From: Gammaproteobacteria bacterium
GTDB lineage: Bacteria; Pseudomonadota; Gammaproteobacteria; Chromatiales; Chromatiaceae
Assembly (NCBI GenBank): GCA_013041975.1
Contig: JABDQZ010000132.1
Location: 1 to 15,186 of the forward strand
Direction of reading: 5' to 3'
Length of the DNA stretch: 15,186 nt
The translations under genes were made by a program, and so were the position numbers. A model generated the notes under the pieces. That model had not been told where the DNA came from. It saw nothing but the letters and a program-made list of their open reading frames with translations, and did not search any database. Positions 1-5,507 of the stretch are shown in pieces. Position 1 is the stretch's first letter, and each line of letters starts with the position of its first letter.

Positions 1-258
1 ACCCAGAACAAGGCATGTAACTGGTGTTGTGGTGGTGGCGGTGGTGTTAATACCATGGAGAAAACTGAACCATTACGGCAGAAGATTTTCCATCGCAAGC
101 GTATGCAAATTGAAGAGCTTGATGTCACTACCGTAGTCACGATGTGTGCGACTTGCCGAAATACCCTGGAAGAAGGCATTGAAGACAATGGTATGGAAGT
201 TGAGGTACTCGGACTCACCGAGGTTGTTGCCAATCACCTGTTGAAGGAGAAAAAATAA
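1..258 (+). CDS. isp2: Isp2, HdrD-like hydrogenase-associated Fe-S protein (C-terminal part)
   Basis: The reading frame is open from base 1, so only the last 85 residues are present and the true start lies upstream of the window. The fragment has a Cys-rich CCG domain: C6-N-W-C9-C10 followed by a run of five glycines, then M-C49-A-T-C52. This matches the C-terminal cysteine module of heterodisulfide reductase HdrD/HdrB relatives, which binds an Fe-S cluster. In Isp-type hydrogenase operons (small subunit, isp1, isp2, large subunit) Isp2 is the HdrD-like cytoplasmic partner of the haem-containing membrane protein Isp1. It is thought to pass electrons between the hydrogenase and the membrane. 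Position supports the name: its TAA overlaps the ATG of the large-subunit gene by one base (TAATG). The methionine at base 55 is internal, because the CCG motif lies before it. The family call is firm; the name Isp2 rests on the neighbour. Confidence 0.85.
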   Translation, partial: TQNKACNWCCGGGGGVNTMEKTEPLRQKIFHRKRMQIEELDVTTVVTMCATCRNTLEEGIEDNGMEVEVLGLTEVVANHLLKEKK

Positions 259-2003
259 TGAGTAACCGAGTTGTCGTAGATCCCATTACCCGTATAGAAG
301 GTCATCTGCGCATCGAGGCCGAGACTGACGCCGACGGCAATATTGTTGGTGCATCAAGTGCAGGTACCATGGTTCGCGGTATCGAAACCATTCTGAAAGG
401 ACGTGACCCACGTGATGCCTGGGCCTTCGCACAACGTATCTGTGGTGTGTGTACGCTGGTACATGGTATTGCCTCGGTACGTTCAGTTGAAAATGCACTG
501 AATTATCCCATTCCTGCGAATGCACAACTGATTCGCAACCTGATGATTGGTGCCCAGTATGTGCATGACCATGTGATGCACTTTTATCATTTACATGCAC
601 TGGACTGGGTTGATGTAGTGTCAGCCCTGAATGCAGATCCAAAGCAGACCTCGGAACTGGCGCAGTCTATTTCCAAGTGGCCTAAATCTTCACCGGGCTA
701 TTTTGCTGATGTTAAGAAAAAACTCAAAGGTTTTGTGGAATCCGGTCAACTGGGTATTTTCTCCAATGGTTACTGGGGACACCCCGCTTACAAGTTGCCG
801 CCGGAAGCCAACCTGATGGCGGTGGCTCATTATCTTGAAGCTCTGTCGTGGCAGCGTGATGTTGTGCAGATTCACACTATTTTTGGTGGTAAGAATCCGC
901 ATCCCAACTTCGTTGTGGGCGGTGCTCCTTCTCCAATCAGTATTGATATGGCGAGTAACGGTGGCAGTGGCACAACAGCACTGAATATTCTGTCACTATC
1001 TCAGATTCAGGACATCATCAACCGAATGATGACTTTTGTGAATGATGTGTATATCCCTGATACCTTGGCAATTGCCAGTTTTTACAAAGACTGGTTCAAG
1101 AAAGGTTCCGGGGTGCGTAACTTCATGACCTTCGGTGACATGCCAGAGAAAGGCATGGATGACCCATCATCCTACTTTATTCCCGGAGGCGCTATTCTGG
1201 ATCGTAATCTCAACGAGATTCACCCGATTGATCTGAATGATCCTAACCAGGTTCAGGAGTTCATTTCTCATTCTTACTATGACTACAGTGTCGGCAAGGA
1301 TCAGGGCCTGCATCCCTACGATGGGGAAACTAACCTGAATTATTCAGGGCCTAAACCCCCATATGATTTTCTCGATATTGAGAACAGCTATTCATGGCTG
1401 AAATCACCTCGCTGGAAAGGTCAGCCAATGGAGGTTGGTCCACTGGCGCGAGTGCTAACGCTTTATGCAACGGGTCATGAGCCAACGGTTGAACTGGCTG
1501 GTGCCGTGTTGAAACAGCTTGATGTACCGATTGATGCATTGTTCTCAACGCTGGGTCGCACCGCAGCCCGTACGCTGGAAACCAAGTTGATTGGCGATCA
1601 GATGAATATCTGGCTCAATAACCTGATTGGTAATATTAAAGCTGGTGACCTGAGTGTTCACAATGATGCCATGTTTGACCCATCCACCTGGCCAAAAGAA
1701 GCACGTGGCGTTGGTTTCATGGAAGCTCCTCGTGGTGCCTTGGCTCACTGGATTGTTATCAAGGATCAGAAAATTGATAACTACCAGGCAGTGGTGCCAT
1801 CAACCTGGAATGCCGGTCCCCGTGATACACAAGGACAGGACGGGCCTTATGAAGCGGCTTTGACGGATAATCATCAGTTGCATGATCCCAAGCAACCTGT
1901 TGAAATCCTCAGAACAATTCACAGTTATGATCCCTGTATTGCCTGTGCGGTTCATGTAACAGACCCTGAAGGCGAAGAACTGGTCAAGGTAAAGGTGGTT
2001 TAA
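258..2003 (+). CDS. hynL: [NiFe] hydrogenase large subunit, Isp-type (group 1e)
   Basis: This is the catalytic large subunit of an uptake-type [NiFe] hydrogenase, 581 residues, full length for the family. The two nickel-binding motifs are intact: L1 as R60-I-C62-G-V-C65 near the N-terminus, and L2 as D558-P-C560-I-A-C563-A-V-H566 at the C-terminus. These four cysteines hold the Ni-Fe(CN)2CO centre. Residues after H566 form a 15-residue tail that a HynD/HupD-type endopeptidase would remove after nickel insertion, as is usual for group 1 enzymes. The N-terminus (VVVDPITRIEGH) is also typical. The start has a clear ribosome site, AAGGAG at 244-249, and overlaps the upstream isp2 stop by one base, implying translational coupling. 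The small subunit is expected upstream of isp1, outside the window, and carries the Tat signal that exports the heterodimer. The family is certain; the group 1e assignment comes from the adjacent HdrD-like gene. Confidence 0.97.
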   Translation: MSNRVVVDPITRIEGHLRIEAETDADGNIVGASSAGTMVRGIETILKGRDPRDAWAFAQRICGVCTLVHGIASVRSVENALNYPIPANAQLIRNLMIGAQYVHDHVMHFYHLHALDWVDVVSALNADPKQTSELAQSISKWPKSSPGYFADVKKKLKGFVESGQLGIFSNGYWGHPAYKLPPEANLMAVAHYLEALSWQRDVVQIHTIFGGKNPHPNFVVGGAPSPISIDMASNGGSGTTALNILSLSQIQDIINRMMTFVNDVYIPDTLAIASFYKDWFKKGSGVRNFMTFGDMPEKGMDDPSSYFIPGGAILDRNLNEIHPIDLNDPNQVQEFISHSYYDYSVGKDQGLHPYDGETNLNYSGPKPPYDFLDIENSYSWLKSPRWKGQPMEVGPLARVLTLYATGHEPTVELAGAVLKQLDVPIDALFSTLGRTAARTLETKLIGDQMNIWLNNLIGNIKAGDLSVHNDAMFDPSTWPKEARGVGFMEAPRGALAHWIVIKDQKIDNYQAVVPSTWNAGPRDTQGQDGPYEAALTDNHQLHDPKQPVEILRTIHSYDPCIACAVHVTDPEGEELVKVKVV

Positions 2004-2005
2004 TC

Positions 2006-2203
2006 ATGAAAAGATTCATTGCTTCAGTTGCGGTTTTGGGCCTGTCGGCCATTTCTTCAAACCTGTTGGCTCATGGTATACATGATCATGCGGCTGTTTT
2101 TGCTGATGGGGGCCTGCATCCGGCATCCGGTATGGAGCATGCAGTGCTGCTGGCAGCTATCACAGGTCTTGTCTATCTGTCCCTGAAACTGCTGAGAAAA
2201 TAA
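2006..2203 (+). CDS. Small exported HupE/UreJ-like single-helix protein
   Basis: A 65-residue protein starting two bases after the hynL stop, with AGGTGG (1993-1998) inside the end of hynL as ribosome site, so it is very likely translated with the hydrogenase. It has a Sec-type signal peptide (residues 1-22, cleavage probably L-L-A before H23), then a histidine-rich stretch (H23, H26, H28), the motif H38-P-A-S-G-M-E-H45, one hydrophobic helix (about 46-62) and a basic end. The motif H-P-x-x-G-x-[DE]-H and a mature N-terminus beginning with His match the first transmembrane segment of HupE/UreJ nickel permeases. Those proteins normally have five or six helices and about 190-200 residues; here the rest is absent. 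The terminator follows almost at once, so this looks like the full gene rather than a frameshift. A role in nickel binding or delivery for the hydrogenase is inference. Confidence 0.75.
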   Translation: MKRFIASVAVLGLSAISSNLLAHGIHDHAAVFADGGLHPASGMEHAVLLAAITGLVYLSLKLLRK

Positions 2204-2226
2204 GCAGCAATTAAACGCAATTGCAA

Positions 2227-2252
2227 AAAACTCCCGCATTAGCGGGAGTTTT
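2227..2252. terminator. Bidirectional rho-independent terminator
   Basis: An 11-bp perfect stem, AAAACTCCCGC / GCGGGAGTTTT, encloses the four-base loop ATTA (2238-2241). The GC-rich core is flanked by an A tract on one side and a T tract on the other, so it can stop transcription in both directions. It sits between the end of the hydrogenase operon (2203) and the convergent lipoprotein gene (ends 2267), exactly where a shared terminator is expected. Confidence 0.93.
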
Positions 2253-2266
2253 GGTTTTCACCCTCC

Positions 2267-2473
2267 CTAGTCCTGTGGCCGAGACATCTCATCGCGCATC
2301 TGCAGAGATGCTGAAATATCAGCTGCCGCATCCTTTGCAGTCTGTAAATTATCAGTCTGTGACTTCCATACATGAGAGTCCGTTTTATCTTCTACGACTG
2401 GTTCGCTATCACCACAGGCAGTCAGAAAAGCAGTCGCAATCAAGGCGCTGCAAAGAAAGGTGAATTTTTTCAT
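2267..2473 (-). CDS. Small predicted lipoprotein, function unknown
   Basis: A 68-residue protein with a type II signal peptide: Met-Lys-Lys, a hydrophobic core, and the lipobox L17-T-A-C20, after which C20 would be lipidated. The +2 residue is Gly rather than Asp, so by the usual rule it would go on to the outer membrane. The mature part of about 49 residues is polar and acidic, with no domain I recognise. AGG lies about 11 bases before the ATG, a weak ribosome site. It starts 16 bases after the stop of the upstream membrane-protein gene on the same strand, so the two are probably cotranscribed and end at the shared hairpin at 2227-2252. The lipoprotein call is secure; the function is unknown. 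Confidence 0.8.
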   Translation of the reverse strand: MKKFTFLCSALIATAFLTACGDSEPVVEDKTDSHVWKSQTDNLQTAKDAAADISASLQMRDEMSRPQD

Positions 2474-2489
2474 TGTTTGTAGACCTGTT

Positions 2490-2813
2490 TTAGTAAAAGA
2501 AGTGGGGTAGCATCATTAAAACGCCAATCACCATCACAAATGGCCCCATCGCTGCATGGGTATCACTACGTTTTTGCAGGGCAAATTTATGTTTTCTGAA
2601 AAACGTGGTAATGGCACCGAGTACCACGAAGAATATCCCGAAATAAAACATGTATTCTCTAACCTTGCGCATTTTGAGCCTTTCATTGCCTACAAGACCT
2701 TTGCCTATATTTTCGACGTTAAGGGCCAGGGCAGGTTCTGTCGCTATCAAGAGCGAAACCATGAGACCAAACATAAGTGCCAGGTTGCGTCCGGATATGG
2801 CTGGTATTGTCAT
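2490..2813 (-). CDS. Small membrane protein with signal peptide and two helices
   Basis: A 107-residue protein of unrecognised family. It has an N-terminal signal-like segment (about 10-30, ending A-L-A, a good signal peptidase I site), a short positively charged stretch (R45-R52), a hydrophobic helix at about 53-72, a basic loop (RKHKFALQKR), and a second helix at about 89-104 ending in H-F-F-Y. The start is supported by GGATGAG about seven bases before the ATG on the minus strand. It is the first gene of a two-gene unit with the lipoprotein downstream, and it is divergent from the fatty-acid-hydroxylase gene across an 86-bp gap that must hold promoters for both. The topology (signal peptide plus two helices) resembles small pilins of the VirB2 type, but I see no sequence motif and no secretion genes, so I do not make that call. 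Confidence 0.72.
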   Translation of the reverse strand: MTIPAISGRNLALMFGLMVSLLIATEPALALNVENIGKGLVGNERLKMRKVREYMFYFGIFFVVLGAITTFFRKHKFALQKRSDTHAAMGPFVMVIGVLMMLPHFFY

Positions 2814-2843
2814 TATTATCTCATCCGTTTTTAAATGGTTAAA

Positions 2844-2872
2844 TTGTGATTAATGATAGCCTAGAATATATT
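2844..2872 (+). promoter_or_regulatory. Sigma-70-type promoter for the 2900-5114 gene unit
   Basis: TTGTGA (2844-2849, 4/6 to TTGACA) is followed after exactly 17 bases by TATATT (2867-2872, 5/6 to TATAAT). The predicted start of transcription is near 2879, about 20 bases before the ATG at 2900. Position and spacing are good, but this is a motif match only. Confidence 0.5.
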
Positions 2873-2899
2873 TTATACAGGAAATTGGTGTCTGTTTGA

Positions 2900-3742
2900 A
2901 TGCTTGAATTTATTGAAAATAACGAATCGACCGTACGGCTGGGCTTTTTTGTCGGAATATTGATGCTTATGTGGCTGTGGGAGACATTGTCGCCGCGCAG
3001 GGCGCTGTCAGTCTCGCGCCTGTTTCGCTGGGGCAACAACCTGGGTATTGTTGTTCTAAACACGCTGGTATTAAGAGTGGTCTTCCCGGCAGCCGCTGTC
3101 GGTATGGCTGCGATAGCACAGAAAAATGGCTGGGGGCTGGTTTCGATTCTCGAATGGCACCCGCTATTCATTGTCATCTTCAGCATTATTGTGCTCGATT
3201 TCATGATCTGGTTACAGCATGTGGCCGTTCATGCCATACCGGTCTTCTGGCGTCTGCACAGGGTCCACCATGCTGACAGGGACTACGATACAACGACTGG
3301 TTTAAGGTTTCATCCGCTGGAAATCCTGCTTTCAATGGTGATCAAATTCATCGTTATTATTGCGCTGGGTCCACCGGTGGTGGCAGTTATCCTGTTCGAA
3401 GTCATACTAAATGGCATGGCAATGTTCAACCATGGCAATGTCAGGTTACCTTTGCCATTGGATAAGGTATTGCGCATTTTGTTTGTCACCCCCGATATGC
3501 ATCGCGTCCATCATTCTGTGGAAGATGATGAGGCTAACAGTAACTTTGGTTTCAATCTGTCAATCTGGGATCGCCTGTTTGGTACCTATGTTGATCAGCC
3601 TCGTGGAGGGCATGAAGCCATGACGATCGGGATTGAAGGTTTCGAGGAAAAAAATGATGTCAACCGCATCGATGGCATGCTGTTGTTGCCATTCAAGGGT
3701 AAAATGAGCGGCTATGTCATCAATCGTCGCACCTGGAAATAA
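2900..3742 (+). CDS. Fatty acid hydroxylase / sterol desaturase family membrane protein
   Basis: A 280-residue integral membrane protein of the FA_hydroxylase superfamily (di-iron, O2-dependent C-H hydroxylation or desaturation of lipids). The histidine boxes that bind the two irons are all visible: H107-x3-H111, H120-R-V-H-H124, H138 (F-H-P-L), H178 (F-N-H-G-N) and H201-R-V-H-H205. Hydrophobic segments lie at about 14-27, 47-73, 87-105 and 145-172. The C-terminal block after the last box (N-F-G-F-N-L-S-I-W-D-R-L-F-G-T-Y) is the usual family ending. The substrate cannot be told from sequence; bacterial members act on hopanoid, carotenoid or fatty-acyl lipids. The ATG at 2900 has only a poor ribosome site (AGGA is about 18 bases upstream), so translation may be weak. 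It begins a same-strand run, with the next gene 17 bases downstream. Confidence 0.92.
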   Translation: MLEFIENNESTVRLGFFVGILMLMWLWETLSPRRALSVSRLFRWGNNLGIVVLNTLVLRVVFPAAAVGMAAIAQKNGWGLVSILEWHPLFIVIFSIIVLDFMIWLQHVAVHAIPVFWRLHRVHHADRDYDTTTGLRFHPLEILLSMVIKFIVIIALGPPVVAVILFEVILNGMAMFNHGNVRLPLPLDKVLRILFVTPDMHRVHHSVEDDEANSNFGFNLSIWDRLFGTYVDQPRGGHEAMTIGIEGFEEKNDVNRIDGMLLLPFKGKMSGYVINRRTWK

Positions 3743-3759
3743 TCAGCGAGGGCTTACCG

Positions 3760-4047
3760 ATGAGTTATCAAATTTCAGTAGAAAACATCAAGTGTGGTGG
3801 TTGTGCGGCAACCATTAAAAACAAGCTGGCGGAACTTGATGTGGTGACTTCAGCAGAAGTCGCTGTTGAAGAAGGTGTTGTCACTATTGATGGTATGGAG
3901 TCAGGTCGAGATGACGTAGCGGCTGAGTTGCTCAGGCTCGGCTATCCTGAAACCGGTACGGCTGAGGGGATCAAGGCTGCTGCTGCAAAAGCCAAGTCCT
4001 TTGTCAGTTGTGCCATCGGACGAATCGACAATGCAAACGCAAAATAA
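3760..4047 (+). CDS. Heavy-metal-associated (HMA) domain protein, copper-chaperone-like
   Basis: A 95-residue soluble protein. Residues 1-65 form an HMA ferredoxin-like domain with the metal-binding motif K11-C12-G-G-C15 and a typical beta-alpha-beta-beta-alpha pattern ending G-Y-P. This motif binds Cu(I) or a similar soft metal in CopZ/Atx1-type chaperones. It differs from CopZ (about 68 residues) in a 30-residue C-terminal extension, which is Ala/Lys-rich and then hydrophobic with a third cysteine (S-F-V-S-C84-A-I-G-R). That cysteine could add a ligand or a dimer contact. GCGAGGG lies ahead of the ATG as ribosome site. It lies 17 bases after the fatty-acid-hydroxylase stop and 30 bases before the DUF302 gene, so all are likely cotranscribed. 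No copper ATPase or CueR-like regulator is in the window, so the metal and the partner remain unknown. Confidence 0.9.
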   Translation: MSYQISVENIKCGGCAATIKNKLAELDVVTSAEVAVEEGVVTIDGMESGRDDVAAELLRLGYPETGTAEGIKAAAAKAKSFVSCAIGRIDNANAK

Positions 4048-4077
4048 GATTGCGATTAAAACACTATAGGAAAATTC

Positions 4078-4467
4078 ATGTATTCATTTTCAGTAACCGT
4101 AAATAAATCATTCGACGAGGCTGTAGAAACTGTAACAGCAGAACTGATGAAAGAAGGCTTCGGCATATTGACCGAAATAGATTTTGCCGGAACCATCAAA
4201 AAGAAACTGGATATCGACAGGCCCGCGTACAAGATTCTGGGTGCGTGTAATCCGCCTCTGGCTAATCAGGCAGTCACTGCTGATGACAACGCCGGTGTCT
4301 TATTACCTTGCAACGTGGTGGTTCGTGACAACGAAAACGACAGCTGCGATGTGGTCTTCATGGACCCAATGGCGGTCATCAGTCTTTCTGATAATGCTGA
4401 TGTTGCCAGCGTTGCGAAACAGGCCAATGAGCGTTTGATGCGTGTCAAAGCAGCACTGCAAGGCTGA
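4078..4467 (+). CDS. DUF302 family protein
   Basis: A 129-residue soluble protein of the DUF302 family, typical in length. The family signature is visible: Y51-K-I-L-G-A-C57-N-P-P-L-A, then L76-P-C78-N-V-V-V and, later, the aromatic/acidic strand D-V-V-F-M-D-P. Family members fold as a small alpha/beta domain of unknown biochemical role and are frequent near thiol, sulfur and metal genes in sulfur-oxidising proteobacteria. The conserved cysteines C57 and C78 plus C90 make metal or thiol chemistry plausible, but that is inference. AGGA (4068-4071) sits six bases before the ATG. Its place directly after an HMA protein suggests the two handle the same ligand. Confidence 0.92.
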   Translation: MYSFSVTVNKSFDEAVETVTAELMKEGFGILTEIDFAGTIKKKLDIDRPAYKILGACNPPLANQAVTADDNAGVLLPCNVVVRDNENDSCDVVFMDPMAVISLSDNADVASVAKQANERLMRVKAALQG

Positions 4468-4497
4468 TAGATACCCAATCATGATTATTGTATGAGC

Positions 4498-4504
4498 AGG
4501 AGAG
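4498..4504 (+). promoter_or_regulatory. Shine-Dalgarno site selecting a TTG start
   Basis: AGGAGAG lies seven bases before TTG at 4512, which begins L-K-K followed by a hydrophobic core, a normal membrane-anchor N-terminus. An earlier in-frame TTG at 4488 would place this ribosome site inside the coding region and would add eight polar residues without a ribosome site of its own. Confidence 0.7.
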
Positions 4505-4511
4505 TGGTTTT

Positions 4512-5114
4512 TTGAAAAAAGTCATTATATTGGGGCTTCTGTTTATTATCTTGCTGGTGTTTTCAGGTGCCTTTCTTTTTCTCAAGCAGTTTCCGGACAG
4601 GGAACTTGCCACGATATCAGCCAGTGTTGGTAATGCGGACGATTGTGAGATTGGCGGCAGTTCCAAAGTCATGGCTGTCGGTAATTTTATCTGGTGGTAT
4701 TTTAATCTGCCCGGCATCAGTCAATCCTATATTGATGAAGGAAACAGTTTTGTCGCTGCCGGTTTCGATGCCCTGATCTGCAAGCAGGGTCAGGCGGGTC
4801 ACCCCGAGAATTTACGGCGCATCAAGCGCCTGGTATTACACGGCCAACAGTTTGGTGAATCCATTGATTCTCATGGGGAAAACCGATTCAGCCTGCTTCA
4901 TCGTGCCGTCATCAGCGGCGATATATCGTTAATCAAATTTCTTATACAAGAGGGGTCAGATGTCGCATCATTAACTGCAAGTGATGCCGTCTGGTATGCC
5001 AAACCCTATGCAAACATGACTTCTTATCAATTAGTACTGGCTTTACGTGATAATGAATGGCCAGTTGATGATGAAATATTGCTGCTCATACGAAAAGCTG
5101 GACTCAATGAATGA
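4512..5114 (+). CDS. Membrane-anchored ankyrin-repeat-like protein (TTG start)
   Basis: About 200 residues from the TTG at 4512, chosen for the strong AGGAGAG upstream. The N-terminus is one hydrophobic anchor (residues 2-24, K-K then an Ile/Leu/Phe-rich run), leaving the rest probably in the periplasm. The middle (about 35-105) is unassigned and holds C45 and C90, which could form a disulfide if exported. Residues about 122-152 (F-S-L-L-H-R-A-V-I-S-G-D then L-I-K-F-L-I-Q-E-G-S-D-V) read as one clear ankyrin repeat, with a weaker second repeat after it. Ankyrin repeats bind proteins. It is the last gene of the 2900-5114 run, 44 bases after DUF302, and may belong to the same transcript. The function is unknown. 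No hairpin with a T tract follows its stop. Confidence 0.78.
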   Translation: MKKVIILGLLFIILLVFSGAFLFLKQFPDRELATISASVGNADDCEIGGSSKVMAVGNFIWWYFNLPGISQSYIDEGNSFVAAGFDALICKQGQAGHPENLRRIKRLVLHGQQFGESIDSHGENRFSLLHRAVISGDISLIKFLIQEGSDVASLTASDAVWYAKPYANMTSYQLVLALRDNEWPVDDEILLLIRKAGLNE

Positions 5115-5196
5115 AGCCAGAGTCAGCATCCAGAATAAAACCAAGCAGGCTTACGATCAGAAATAATTTCATTAAAAATCATACTATTAACAAATG

Positions 5197-5218
5197 CTAA
5201 TTGACTTATCTCAATTAG
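5197..5218. repeat. Perfect 8-bp inverted repeat, possible operator
   Basis: CTAATTGA (5197-5204) and TCAATTAG (5211-5218) are exact reverse complements around the six-base spacer CTTATC. It is AT-rich and has no following T tract, so a terminator is unlikely. It lies about 57 bases upstream of the -10 element for the 59-residue gene, where a regulator could bind. Confidence 0.45.
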
Positions 5219-5271
5219 TGAGAAGTTTCCTGGATACATCTGGTTACTCAGGGTTAGCTTTTGTTTGAAGT

Positions 5272-5280
5272 TGCTATAAT
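5272..5280 (+). promoter_or_regulatory. Extended -10 promoter for the 59-residue gene
   Basis: TGCTATAAT contains a perfect -10 hexamer (5275-5280) with the TGn extension (5272-5274). No convincing -35 box sits 16-18 bases upstream, which is usual for extended -10 promoters. Transcription would start near 5287, about 20 bases before the ATG at 5308, leaving room for the GGAAGAGGAA ribosome site. Confidence 0.6.
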
Positions 5281-5307
5281 CGAAACAGGGGGAAGAGGAA
5301 TAATATT

Positions 5308-5487
5308 ATGCTAGGTGAAATATTTTATACGCTGTTTTCGACAGCCGCTTTTTTTATGGTCTTTTATTTTTTGATGCTCTCTTTGATGAAAGACTGGGAA
5401 AAAAAGAAGCTGGAAAAATCGTGTCCTCACTGTAAAGACTATACCCGCAAAGGATGGAAATCATTTTTAACGCCCGCCAGGCAATAA
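5308..5487 (+). CDS. 59-residue membrane microprotein with CPHC motif
   Basis: A short gene with good signals: an extended -10 promoter just upstream and a purine-rich ribosome site (GGGGGAAGAGGAA) ahead of the ATG. Residues 5-27 form one hydrophobic helix rich in Phe (I-F-Y-T-L-F, then F-F-M-V-F-Y-F-L-M-L). After it comes a lysine-rich segment (K-D-W-E-K-K-K-L-E-K), the motif C39-P-H-C42, and a basic tail ending at Q59. By the positive-inside rule the tail faces the cytoplasm. C-P-H-C is the active-site sequence of DsbA-type oxidoreductases, but there is no thioredoxin fold here, so it is more likely a half zinc ribbon or a redox-sensitive pair. It converges on batD with 20 bases between the stop codons. 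I recognise no family. Confidence 0.72.
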   Translation: MLGEIFYTLFSTAAFFMVFYFLMLSLMKDWEKKKLEKSCPHCKDYTRKGWKSFLTPARQ

Positions 5488-5507
5488 TTATCAGTTTTTC
5501 CTCACTA

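Noticed and set aside
55..258. Separate 67-residue gene starting at the ATG at base 55
   Set aside because: The same frame is open to base 1 and encodes the CCG cysteine motif ahead of this ATG, so the methionine is internal to Isp2.
286..642. 118-residue minus-strand frame within hynL
   Set aside because: It lies entirely opposite the conserved N-terminal part of the hydrogenase large subunit, with no promoter, ribosome site or domain.
2490..2813. VirB2/TrbC-like pilin
   Set aside because: Only the topology (signal peptide plus two helices) is similar; there is no sequence signature and no type IV secretion gene nearby.
2556..2834. 92-residue plus-strand frame opposite the 107-residue membrane protein
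   Set aside because: The minus-strand gene has a signal peptide, helices and a good ribosome site; the plus-strand product has no recognisable features.
4478..4487. Palindrome AATCATGATT between DUF302 and the ankyrin-like gene
   Set aside because: Ten AT-rich bases with no spacer or T tract; such a short palindrome is expected by chance and has no positional support.
5194..5268. 24-codon ORF starting within the 5115-5307 gap
   Set aside because: It has no ribosome site, is too short to judge, and overlaps the inverted repeat and promoter region.
5488..5507. Search for a terminator between the convergent CPHC gene and batD
   Set aside because: The 20-base gap has a short T run but no hairpin stem; I see no terminator there.
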